A stretch of 64,000 nt of DNA from Clytia hemisphaerica (lineage: Eukaryota > Cnidaria > Hydrozoa > Leptothecata > Clytiidae), in the NCBI GenBank assembly GCA_902728285.1, contig CACVBU010001172.1:248001-312000 (forward strand), given 5' to 3'. A program made the translations under genes and the position numbers. The notes beneath the pieces are model-generated. The model did not search any database. It saw only the letters and a list, made by a program, of their open reading frames with translations, and was not told the origin of the DNA. Below, piece after piece: positions 28,980-39,279 of this stretch. Within the stretch, counting starts at the first letter, position 1; every line of letters begins with the position of its first letter.

Positions 28980-30560
28980 GGCGTTTGCTTGAAAAAAAAA
29001 ATATATTCCATTATAAAAAAATACATACTTGAAGAATTCATGCAGCTTGATAACTTAATAAAATTTAAGGAAAAGCTGGAAAAGCCTCTCAGAAATATAT
29101 TTAAAAAGTTATTATGGTATCATTATCTTACTGATTTTCACATCTCCTGTTTGTTTGTTTTTTCTCCTAGTTTCTTTCTTATAACGATATATGTCATGAT
29201 TATTATTCACTAAATAGACCTGTTCTGATAATGCCGCAGACATCTTAGATTGTAGGCAAAATATATAGCGGTGAATAAATCCACAAGGTAACCAATCAGA
29301 AATAGCTTGTTTTTTTTTCATTGGCTGCTATATTTCAACATTTCTCTATTGCTATTTTGCCTAATAAACAATAGTCAAGAGGATACTGTGTATAAAATTT
29401 ATCAAAAAGTTCTGCGCCATCTTAAGTTTGGTGAAATAGAAACTCACTTATCCTAGTTAAGGCCTGGGCTCCACTAGCGTACGCTGTGATTGCACTTCTC
29501 AAGCAAAATCTTCTATGTTGTTGGTCAAAAGAAAAGTAAAGGAATGCCATTGTGGTTCATTCAGACGTACAGTCGAGAAAAATTAAAATGCGCCTAAATT
29601 TATTTTCAAGTGCATATAGTCCTTTTTCACGATGCAATCTTTTCTCCAAGCTAATCGCAGCGCAGACAATGAAGAGACGTGCCTTCAGGAAGCTAGACTT
29701 TTTGAGTTTATAGCTAGCGATATACTTTCCCTTTATGGTGTTTCTGTATGACTGTCTGTGTACCTAGTCTAACCACCGTTAAATGCCTTCGGGAAGGTCT
29801 CTCCTAACTTAGAAAGCCAGAATTTGGAGCTATTTCACCAAACCATTGGAGCGTAAGTTATTTAGGCTATCCACAACTGCATGAAAAAGTTTAACGTGCA
29901 CATGTAAAGTTTAACGAGTAAACAAACCTTTTTCAGGTTTTTGAAAAAGATTTACCACACTGAAAAGACGTAAAAACACTCTAAGTGAGGTAAATTATTT
30001 TGAAGACCAAAAGAAAAAGTCAACCACGTTTGGATTCAACCTTACATATGCGTACATTCATCTTTTTTATACTTTGCCGGTTGTTTTACTAAGTTAAGAA
30101 GGACTTTCTCGAGTTACGACCATATGATGGTATTTAAAGCTCAAGAAGCCCCATAAACAATAAAGGTAGTTATCAATAAAATGACAGACAAAAATAAATT
30201 AGAGTTTGAACAAAAATATCAAATGTACATTTGAAAACTTAAGCAAATTTCTTTAAAGATTCTGGAAAAAGAATTGAAATCATTGCTGAAGTGAACCTCT
30301 GACTAAATTACAGTAGTTAGTATTCAGTTTCAAAGACAAGAAACAAAATTTGACATACAAAACACTTTTTCTAGTCAATGAATCAGCTCATCATCATCAT
30401 AACCAGTCTGCCATTTTGTTTGTTTTGATTTGCACAAGTAATATTGTAATTCGTGTTATATCATACACTGTTTTGATTTGCATTTATAACAATCGCTTCA
30501 GCTTTTCAAAGCCAAATCAAAACTAAAATTGTAATATGTAATAATGATAATACCATATAA

Positions 30561-30618
30561 CGTAATATGAAAATATGTATACTACCGTAACGTAATATGA
30601 AAATATGTATACTACCGT
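30561..30618. repeat. 30-bp unit, two tandem copies
   Basis: CGTAATATGAAAATATGTAT followed by ACTACCGT occurs twice back to back. Confidence 0.9.
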
Positions 30619-30925
30619 CCCGGAAAAAAACCGAACATTTACGGAAGAGACTAACTACGGATATGCTTACGCGACAACAACAACAACAACAAAACAATTC
30701 GCAAAATTTTGAGATTCCAGTCCAATATCTATGCGTGAAACTATGAGAGCCTCCTCGTCGCTACGCTCCTGCGGGGGCAATAAAAATAAACATAAATTAA
30801 TTAAGGCTGAAAACGAGATTATGCTTAGCATTTGGGCCTCTTGACCCGATTTGCCCGTGATGCTTCTTTAAAAAAAGAGTGTACCAATCAATTATCTGGT
30901 ACTCGATGTAGAAATTTTCTTCCGA

Positions 30926-31011
30926 CACGCTAAAGCTCTGAAGGTCGGGAAAATTTTAACATTGCTCTGAAGGTCTGGTATATTGGCCCGCTCCTTCAGA
31001 GCTTTAGCGTG
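30926..31011. repeat. 19-bp perfect inverted repeat hairpin
   Basis: CACGCTAAAGCTCTGAAGG (30926-30944) and its exact complement (30993-31011), loop about 48 bp. Confidence 0.9.
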
Positions 31012-31425
31012 GGCGGCCGCCAAAGTTCAACAAGAGAACTCAAAAATGGTAGACGAAGCTACGAAATGAAAGTGAAAGTAGCGAAATTCAGGGTGTCCTT
31101 TACAGACAGTCGGGCTCATACAATATATACTTCGTTATGTAAATCGCATTACATTGCAGTAATATGTAGGATTTGATTTTATCGTTATACAATTTACGGA
31201 TACCATAGTATGTTTTAGATATAGTCGACTGACAAATTGTACTTGAAGCTCCAGATTTTAAATTCATCGAAAAGGAAGAAATCAATTAAAATCAAGGAAA
31301 ATCGCTACTGGGAAAGTTGCTCAGCACAAGCAAGACACTTCCAACTCATCAACAGAAACCGCCACTCTTAGCACTAGGTAATTTTTGGTTTTTCCACCAG
31401 GGGATGTCAACCAAACACCCATTTA

Positions 31426-31908
31426 GGGGCGACGTCCATATTCAATCTTGCCACACGTAACGGGAAAAGACCGTTAGTTTTCAAACATACCTACCCACCA
31501 CCTTAACGGTCTTCATGATTTGACCAAACTTTTACTGAAGCTTTCATTCCCGCTAAAATCAAAACAAACGGCCCGCTGCTACAAAGGTCGCCATTTTCAG
31601 AGGTTTACAACGGCCAAATTCCATCACAATTTTTAAACGGCCTTTGTTTTTAAAACTCTCAAAGCAAGAATGTTATACTCTGAAACCACCCCTAAATTGC
31701 TCAGGGAAAGGATTTTGGATAGCATGCTAAAGGAAAAAGCGAAGAAGTGAGCGCTACGATAAGCGATTTTTGATTTTTTCCTTGGAATTTTTAGTGGAGT
31801 TTCATTTTGGTCATCAATGCCACAGCTAACTCTCAACATTCCGATATACCTACCCACTAACGGTCTTTTCCCGTTACGCGTGGCGACTTTGAATATGGAC
31901 GTCGCCCC
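31426..31908. mobile_element. Harbinger-like non-autonomous element
   Basis: 483 bp. Termini GGGGCGACGTCCATATTCAA in inverted orientation extend about 50 bp (to CGGGAAAAGACCGTTA). Flanked by TTA on both sides (31423-31425, 31909-31911), the TWA duplication of PIF/Harbinger. No transposase. Confidence 0.83.
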
Positions 31909-32179
31909 TTATTTTTTAAAATTTTATTTTTATTGAACCGGCTATATAAAATCACAACCCTGTGTTGACGCACTGTGGACAGCCCAGTGTTTTGTCCAGT
32001 GCCAAAAAGTATCCCTCAGCCATACCGGAAACCTTCTGGACACCAAACATTTGTGTGTTTCACAAATAATGCGCACCAGACACACCGGTTTGTGTCCAGA
32101 GACGGTGTCAATCGAACAACTGCGAACAAAAATCGCAATTGAACAGATCGAACGTAATCGAACGTGTTCGAATAATTGC

Positions 32180-32297
32180 ATAATTATGTACTCCAGCATA
32201 AAAACAATGATACAGCCATGCATAATTTTTAAAATATGCATATTTTAAAAATTATGCATGGCTGTATCATTGTTTTTATGCTGGAGTACATAATTAT
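32180..32297. repeat. Perfect 118-bp palindrome without spacer
   Basis: 59-bp arms, centre between 32238 and 32239 (AATATG|CATATT). Every base pairs by hand check, from ATAATTATGTACTCCAGC to its complement. One mismatch just outside, then a few more paired bases. Confidence 0.97.
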
Positions 32298-32701
32298 TCA
32301 ATATGGCTGCCTCTTTAAAAAAAGGTCTATTCGATTGTCGAATGTAATCGAATCTCAATCGAACGGCCGATTCCTGGGTAATATTCGATTGTGAATTGAA
32401 TTGAATTGAATATATTTTCGCTGCAACACAGCAGGATAACCCCTTACAAAAAAAAATAGATTTCTCTAATACAATGGGGAACCTAGAAGAAACTGAAAAA
32501 TTATTACAGAACTAAAGAACAAATGAATAAACGATTATCATAATATTAATAGTGACACAAAATAATGAATATAAGAAATATTTTTACTTTTATTTTATGA
32601 AAATTTCTTTGAGTAGTTTTATCTATAAAGTTCTTCCTGTTACACGACCCACCCCCTCCCACCCTGGGAAAACACACTAAGCTCATGCACACACAATTAC
32701 G

Positions 32702-32727
32702 CACACACACACACACACACACACACA
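32702..32727. repeat. (CA)n microsatellite at LINE 3' end
   Basis: An AC run directly after the stop of the minus-strand LINE frame. On that strand it is a (TG)n tail. Confidence 0.9.
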
Positions 32728-32731
32728 AAGA

Positions 32732-33481
32732 TTATTCGTTTTCAGCTTTGTATTTGTCTAAATAGAATTTTGTAGCTAAAGATTTTAGTTCATCAGTATC
32801 AAGGTTGTGAAAATCAGTGTCAGGATGATTTATTAGTAACTCATTCCATTGTTTTGACGAAAGACGAGAGAAAGAGTTAAGTCCAAAATTTGTGGTTTTG
32901 ACCGTTGAAAGTTTTAGTAGTTTAATAGCTTTGCCCCTGGTGCCAGTTTTGTGATCAATTTCATCAAAATTAAGTGTTGATAGGACATCAGATGGAAGAT
33001 TACCCTGGAGGTATTTTTGAATAAATAAGACATTCATTACTTTCACCTGATCAAAGTTTTTGAGTAATTTAAGTTCAGCAAACAGGGGAGTGGCAGAAGT
33101 TCTTGGTTCACTAAAGGTCATGAGTCTTAGTGCAGTGTTTTGAAGAGTAAGAATTCTATGTGTGACAGTATTGTCACACAGTCCCCAGAGTTGACTAGCA
33201 TAGCGAACATGAGAAGCAAAAATTGCATGATAAATGTTTAGAAGGATGTGAATTGGAACATAGTGACGAAGTTTGGATATTGCCCCATTTGCCCTTCTCA
33301 ATGTAGCAGCAACGAAAGAAGTATGAACCTTCCAGTTTAGATGATTGTCAAGGTGAACACCCAAATACTTCACACTCTTACTTGGTGATAGAATTTTCCC
33401 GCAAAGCTTAATTCTTGGAATACAGTCCATCTGTCTCCAAGGGGAACGAAAAATAACAAACTCAGTTTTGCTAGCATTCAT
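32732..33481 (-). pseudogene. Non-LTR retrotransposon, CR1/L2-like RT C-terminal fragment
   Basis: A 249-codon open frame starting NASKTEFVIF, then SVKYLGVHLDNHLNWKVH, ISKLRHYVPIHILLNIYHAI and YASQLWG. This is the thumb and C-terminal region of CR1/L2-type LINE proteins. 5'-truncated (no endonuclease or catalytic YADD), with the stop intact and a (TG)n tail. Confidence 0.85.
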
Positions 33482-33854
33482 TCATTGTGTTTGAGTAAGG
33501 TTAGATTGGTTCCATTAATAGTTGACTATGATGTTCCATTGGTTTGATTACGATTATGTTCGATGCGTTTGATCGCGATTAAATCAAATTGGATCACTCT
33601 GTTAGAGCTTTTTAGTGTGGGTGGCCGAGCGCTTATAAGTATCGTAGTGTACGAAAGCAAATAAAATCTAAATCAATCGAATGTACTCAAACATAATCGA
33701 ATACAATCGAATGTAATCGAAGCAATTGAACGGCAAATCTTGGGTAATATTCGATTGCGATTCGATTGCGTTCGACAATCAAATTGCAATCATTCAATTG
33801 TGTTCAATTGCGTTCAATTGATTCGGCGTTCGATTCATTCGATTGACACCGTCT

Positions 33855-34470
33855 GGTTGTGTCTCATTCAATAAAGCCTCGCGGCGAATGGACAGTCAGG
33901 AACAATGTCTTACTTAGGACAGTGTCTCTTAATTTGGACATATATGTACTAACTAGGAAATAAAAAATGTCCTTACTAGGCCATTTTTCCTATTTTTGCC
34001 TATAACTCAAAAATCAAGAAAAATGCGTAATTTCTAACCATCACCAATCGAAAGAGCACCAAAAAATAATACTTCCTGATTTTCAAATATTTTGATCGAA
34101 GGAATCAAGAAATATCTTAATTTGAAAACTCAAGCCTCTCGTAAAAGCCTAGTCTACATGTTACAAAAACCGAAATTTTATGATGTAGACAGTCCTTTAT
34201 TTGTAAAATCGGGAATTTTCATAATGGTAGACCAAGTGGCAGTGAATTATTCACGGCAATGTCTAAAGCTTTAAGTGGAGAAACTTATTGGCCTTATAGA
34301 AAGACACATAGAGAAAAAACCCTTCGGCAGATTTTGAAGAAATTTTCAACATATATCAATTAAAGGTCGCTCTTTCGATGGATTATGTTTTTAGCATGTG
34401 CATTTTCCTCTAAAATGTCTAAAATGGGGGTTCAAATTAAAAATGTCCTACTTAGGCCATCTATAAACAA
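33855..34470. other. Gene-free stretch
   Basis: AT-rich, with TCCTTACTTAGGAC-like repeats around 33900-33970 and 34440. No gene. Confidence 0.5.
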
Positions 34471-36458
34471 CCGTTTCCATGGGATAACGATTATGAACTG
34501 AAAGAACTTCTCGAGCGAAGAAAACGATACCACATCAAACACGATAAAAAGCAATATCAAGCAACTCAAAGGAAGATTCGTAAACGAGTAACACTCCTAC
34601 GAAATAAACACTACGCAAATGAAGCATCTAAGTTTACCGCTGCACAAACTGCTCGTGACATCGCCCAATCCTATAAAATCGCTAAAGAACAAGCGAAAAT
34701 TCACAGAAAAAAACCCCGCCAATTAGACTGTCCTGGTCTACTCGAACATTTTCGCGACCATTTCAACCCTGATCAACTAAATGTACCAAACCCACTTTCA
34801 CTACCATTACCACGAGATCAACCGTTAGATATAAATGATCTTCCACCCACCATAGATGAAATAACAAAAGCTATTACCAGACTTCGTAATAACTCAGTCT
34901 TGAAAGTAACGAATTCAAAACAACTATCCACAAATTTTTCAATGACATCTGGGAAAATAGAAAAGTTCCAGACTATTTTGGCAAAGGAGAAATAAGTGCC
35001 ATATTCAAAAATAAAGGCTCTCCCCGTGATCCAACGAAATACCGCGGAATTACCTTATCGAGTATTTTGACCAAAGTGCTTGTGAACATTGTTTTGAATA
35101 GATGTCTCAACTTTTATGATGATATACTGAATGAAGGACAAATGGGATTTCGACCAGGGAGAGGATGTACGGACGGTATCTATTGTCTGAAAAGAATTCA
35201 TCAATGGGCGCGAAAACAACAAAAAGAACTTTTTATCGGCATGGTTGATTTGTCCGCTGCTTTCGACCACATCCGTAGAGATTGGCTATTCACCATTGTC
35301 CAAGGATACTTTGGAAACCTAACAATGTTCAAAATCATTGAAGATATGTATGATAAAACTAACTGTTCAATAAAAGGTTGTTCTATAATCTTTGAAACTA
35401 CCTCGGGAGTCAGACAAGGCGGACCCGAAAGCCCTCTTTTATACAATATCTACGCTAACCACACACTTGAAATATTTCAGCAGAGGTGTCGTGAAGCTGG
35501 AATTCGATTTGTTGATATCCCCTACAAAATTCCTACTGAAGTCACTGGAACCGAATATGCCATAGCAGGAATTCTACTTCTTTTATGGCTAGGATATGCC
35601 GACGACATTGTCCTAGTAGCTTGGTGCATTGGAGATCTCGAGAAAATGATTGAGATATTGAACGAAGTATTTGTTGAATACTGTCTAAAACTCAATCCGG
35701 ATAAAACCGAAACCCTTATTCTAAACTGGAAATTAGAACCAACTATAAACGACATATATCCACAGTCAATTATAACCTTGAATGGGATCCCAATTAGAAA
35801 CTCAAAATCATTCAAATACCTGGGAGCATTTATCGAATATGACAACAGTTCAACAGGAGATATTGAAATAGAGCATCGCATCACTTCAGCCATTTGCAAA
35901 TTTTACGAATTGAAACCTTTTTTCACGAATTATAAAATCAAACTTCACACCAGAGTTCTATACCTCGAATCACTTGTTCGCTCCCGTCTCATGTATGGAT
36001 GTCAGTGCTGGACATTGACCAAGAAACAATTCGATCATATTGAGAGTCAATATATCAAATTCTTACGTTACCTAGTCAGAGGAGGTAATCAACGCAAACC
36101 TGAACTGATTGAATATACAACAAATGATGGAAAAAAAGGAACATTCAAAAAACTACTTTACTCAAATGAGCAAATCAAAAACCTTATCGACCGGCCTTCG
36201 CTTTCTAAGTACCTTCAAAATCAGCAATACAACTGGATTGCACACTGCACCCGAGCTTCAAACGAATGCTACATAAAAAAGTTAACTTTCGAACAGTACC
36301 ACCCTGGTCTAAAAAAGAAACCAGGTGTAACGAATTCGACATACCGTGAAGTCATCAGAGATGCAAAGTTGTATGGACTGAGTGAGTCAGATGCACTCAC
36401 AATGATGGTGGAAAGAAAATCCTGGCGCTCCACGGGCGCCAACCTCAATAGAGTTTAA
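34471..36458 (+). pseudogene. Non-LTR retrotransposon with a 463-codon RT frame
   Basis: Basic pre-RT linker from 34471 (DYELKELLERRKRYHIKHDK) to about 34900, a frame change, then an open frame to the TAA ending at 36458. RT motifs in order: DPTKYRGITLSSILTKVL, GQMGFRPGRGCTDGIYCLKR, VDLSAAFDHIRRDWL, TTSGVRQGGPESPLLYN, LGYADDIVLVA (catalytic DD kept), LNPDKTETLILNW, FKYLGAFIEYD, SRLMYGCQCWTLTK. It resembles RTE/Jockey-side LINEs. No endonuclease is visible, and the conserved NNKSPG-type segment before the frame change is missing. Upstream T-rich DNA holds none of it, so it is 5'-truncated. Confidence 0.85.
35067..36458 (+). CDS. Reverse transcriptase open frame (LINE)
   Basis: The longest uninterrupted frame outside tandem repeats. 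It retains the RT palm and thumb and ends SWRSTGANLNRV. Met 35067 is internal to the RT (within LSSILTKVL), so it is not the native start. Confidence 0.75.
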   Translation: MTKVLVNIVLNRCLNFYDDILNEGQMGFRPGRGCTDGIYCLKRIHQWARKQQKELFIGMVDLSAAFDHIRRDWLFTIVQGYFGNLTMFKIIEDMYDKTNCSIKGCSIIFETTSGVRQGGPESPLLYNIYANHTLEIFQQRCREAGIRFVDIPYKIPTEVTGTEYAIAGILLLLWLGYADDIVLVAWCIGDLEKMIEILNEVFVEYCLKLNPDKTETLILNWKLEPTINDIYPQSIITLNGIPIRNSKSFKYLGAFIEYDNSSTGDIEIEHRITSAICKFYELKPFFTNYKIKLHTRVLYLESLVRSRLMYGCQCWTLTKKQFDHIESQYIKFLRYLVRGGNQRKPELIEYTTNDGKKGTFKKLLYSNEQIKNLIDRPSLSKYLQNQQYNWIAHCTRASNECYIKKLTFEQYHPGLKKKPGVTNSTYREVIRDAKLYGLSESDALTMMVERKSWRSTGANLNRV

Positions 36459-37226
36459 AACATATTTATAAATATATTTATTATTACTTTTTAACTCTGT
36501 GAGGAAAGATATTATTATTTATTATTATAAGCATGTTTCAATGTTCAATAAAATTGATTTTTGAAGCCGGAACTATTCAAAAATCGCCAGAACAACCTGA
36601 TTTCGCCGGAAAGACAGTATTTCTTGAATTTTTCGAGCTGTACTTTATATTTTTTTATGAAATTTTGCACACTGATGCAAATTGACATACCTAAAAATGC
36701 GACGGAGCCTGATTTTCGAAAAAAAAAAAATTTTGGCCGAAAATACTGGAAATATGCCGGAAAAACGGTTTTTGACATTTTCTCGAATTTTCATTCTGAT
36801 TTTTCTCTGATTTTTTGCAGAATGATGCGTATTCGCAATGCTCAAAAAATGACCGAGCCGGAAATTTCCGTTTTTGCAGATTTTAGTTGGATTTTTTCGT
36901 TTTATGTCTTTGTTTTTTTCAAACTAAAACATTATTTATAAGAATGTCGACGATTAAGCATGGTTCAATTTTCAATAAAACTGATTTTGGTACAGGAACT
37001 TTCTAAAAATCGCCAGAACAACCGAGAATCGCCAGATTTCATTAATTTCTCGAGTTGTTCTTGTTCTTTATTTTTTTATATTTTGACCAGTTATATCCTA
37101 TGTGTTTCATTGTTTCAATGTTCATTGATTAGTTTGATAACCAGGTAGGTCCATAAAAATATCACTTGTTATTTCTATAAATGAATCTATGTTTTCGTTT
37201 TCATTTGTTTTCTTTTTTTTTGCAGA
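36459..37226. repeat. AT-rich tandem modules, related to 53.7-54.3 kb
   Basis: Units of about 155-160 bp with TGATTTTTxGCA..TGATGC, CGGAGCC.GATTTTCGAAAA and GCCGG. The segment 37064-37170 matches 54425-54530. Confidence 0.65.
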
Positions 37227-38402
37227 GTCAGCTTTTTCCATAAATTATACATCAAAATTATCAAAATGCACACAACTACTGCGTAAATTAGACAAAGAAG
37301 TTATTCTCTGTTTCGTTGATTTCAAAAAGGCCTTTGACTCTATTAACAGAGAAAAAATGTTTGAAATTTTATGATATTCCTGACAAAATTATTCTTGCCA
37401 TCAGGGCGCTCTACACTTCTACCAAGGCAAAAGCTGTCTCTCCTGGCAGGGACACTGAAATGTTTGACATCCATGCTGGTATTCTTCAAGGAGACACCCT
37501 TGCACCCTTTCTTTTTATTCTAGTTTTAGATTAAATATGTTCTTCGTATTTCTATTGATCCTTTAAACTACAAGGGTTTCCAACTTACAGCCCAATAAAG
37601 TAGAAGAAATCCCGCCACTTTTCTCTTACCGACCTAGACTTTGCTGATGATCTCGCCCTTGTCCCTGAGACCATTCAGTTTGCAGAAAATCTTCTCTGAC
37701 ACTCTCTTGAGAATGCCGCTAGTCAGGTCGGCCTTTTTTGTAACGAGAGAAAAACTGAATTTCTGTGCACTTCTGATTCTGTCCGTACTCTGAAATCTCT
37801 GAACAGTGTAAAATATCAAAAGAGACAATGATTTTAAATACCTTGGCTCCTACATTAGAAATGATTCCGAACAAGACTTTAATATTAGAAAATCTCTTGC
37901 GTGGAAGGCCTGCAACAAACTAAACAAAATTTGGAAGTCTAATCTTGATAATAAGATTAAGGTTCAACCCCTTAAAACCTTATAATCAATCTATTCTCCT
38001 TTATGGGTCTGAGACCTGGACAATGACGAGAGCCATGGAAAAAAAGTATTGACGGGTGTTACACAAACATCCTCAAAAAGGTTCAAAATCTAAATGGGCG
38101 GACCATCCAAACCTCAATCAAATATACAATAATCTACCATGCATCTTGTGTATCCTCGCCAATAGAAGACTTTAGTTTGCAGGCCACTGTTTTTGAGCAA
38201 AAGAAGAAATAGTATCCAGACTTCTTTTCTGGTCACCAACAGGTCTAGTAAGATTAAGGAAGTTAACCTTCCTGGATACTATGAAGAGGAAAACAGGTCT
38301 CAAGATTGAGGAAATAAAGACAGTCATGCAAGATCGGGTGTTGTGGAAGGAAGGCTACGCAAATTTTCTTATGTAAAACAAAAAATGATGATGATGATGA
38401 TG
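37227..38402 (+). pseudogene. Non-LTR retrotransposon remnant (RTE-like), many stops
   Basis: Frames give VILCFVDFKKAFDSINREKM (motif A), AGILQGDTLAPFLFILVLD (motif B), LDFADDLALV (motif C), CNERKTEFL, LYGSETWTM, RLLFWSPTG and VLWKEGYANFL. It ends in an (ATG)n run at 38387-38402. Several stops and shifts. Confidence 0.83.
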
Positions 38403-38614
38403 AAATATTCGACTATAGACTAAAATAATTTAATAAACGCCCCCTTCTTTTAAACGGCCCCCTCGAATAAACACCCCTCCTAAAATCGAAAAAATTAAAT
38501 AAACGCCCTGTGCGTTTATTCGGAGCAATACCGTATTCGATTATTTCAAAGTTTCGGTGTAATCGATAAGTCATCATTCGATGACGTTCGATTATCTTCG
38601 ATTATTATCGATTA

Positions 38615-38964
38615 GGCTGGACTTAGAAAATTGTTGGTTTGCCGTCACCCGACCAACCCTACCTCGAAACCTGCCGACCCAAAAAAATTTATTGCCATTT
38701 TAAAAGAAGATTTTTTTTCCTTCAAATTCTTCAGACAATAAAAAATCAAAACTCGTATCTTGTTTGTCTCAAGCATAAGAATCGTAAATTCCCTGCTAGC
38801 ACTTCTGTTTTTTATTCAAAATTACCTAAATGTAAACAAACTGTTAACCCTTCCATGGACAAAAATTTCAAAAATCGCTAAAATAAAAAAAATTTTGACG
38901 GACCAACCCACCTCCAAAATCTAGGGTTGGGTGACGGCAAACCAACAATTTTTTAAGCCCAGCC
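38615..38964. mobile_element. Harbinger-like MITE
   Basis: Arms GGCTGGACTTAGAAAATTGT and, inverted, GGCTGGGCTTAAAAAATTGT, continuing through TTGGTTTGCCGTCACCC. TTA on both sides. 350 bp. It interrupts ATCGA-rich repeat DNA. Confidence 0.82.
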
Positions 38965-39279
38965 TTACAATTGAACGTTTGGAACATTCGATTAGTATCG
39001 TCTGGGTTAAAAACAAGCAGCAAAAATTGAAAAATATCATAAGCTAGACTGTGGAAAAAGTTTAACGCTTGGATTCCCAGGCTACAGATTCAAGTCCAGT
39101 GTTGAGATTGTCCGATGTTAAAGTATCCTCAACCAATTCCGGACTTTGCGTGTCTGGTGTTCGTAGAGTCCAGTGTGTTGACAAGGTGGTATAAAATCGA
39201 ATCGAATTTGAAACTCAATCAAACTTGATCGAATAATAGGCGTTTGATTACCAAACTGAATATAACTGGGCAGCTCAAA

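Larger units (their letters stand above)
28980..31425. other. Gene-free stretch
   Basis: No coding sequence recognised. It holds a 30-bp tandem duplication (30561-30618), a (CAA)n run (30673-30693) and a hairpin (30926-31011). Confidence 0.55.
32100..33854. mobile_element. Candidate 1.75-kb inverted-repeat element with ATCGAA motifs
   Basis: AGACGGTGTCAATCGAA at 32100-32116 is inverted at 33838-33854. Subterminal TCGAATGTAATCGAA-type repeats occur on both sides. It encloses the palindrome at 32180 and a CR1-like fragment. No target duplication found, so the limits are tentative. Confidence 0.45.
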
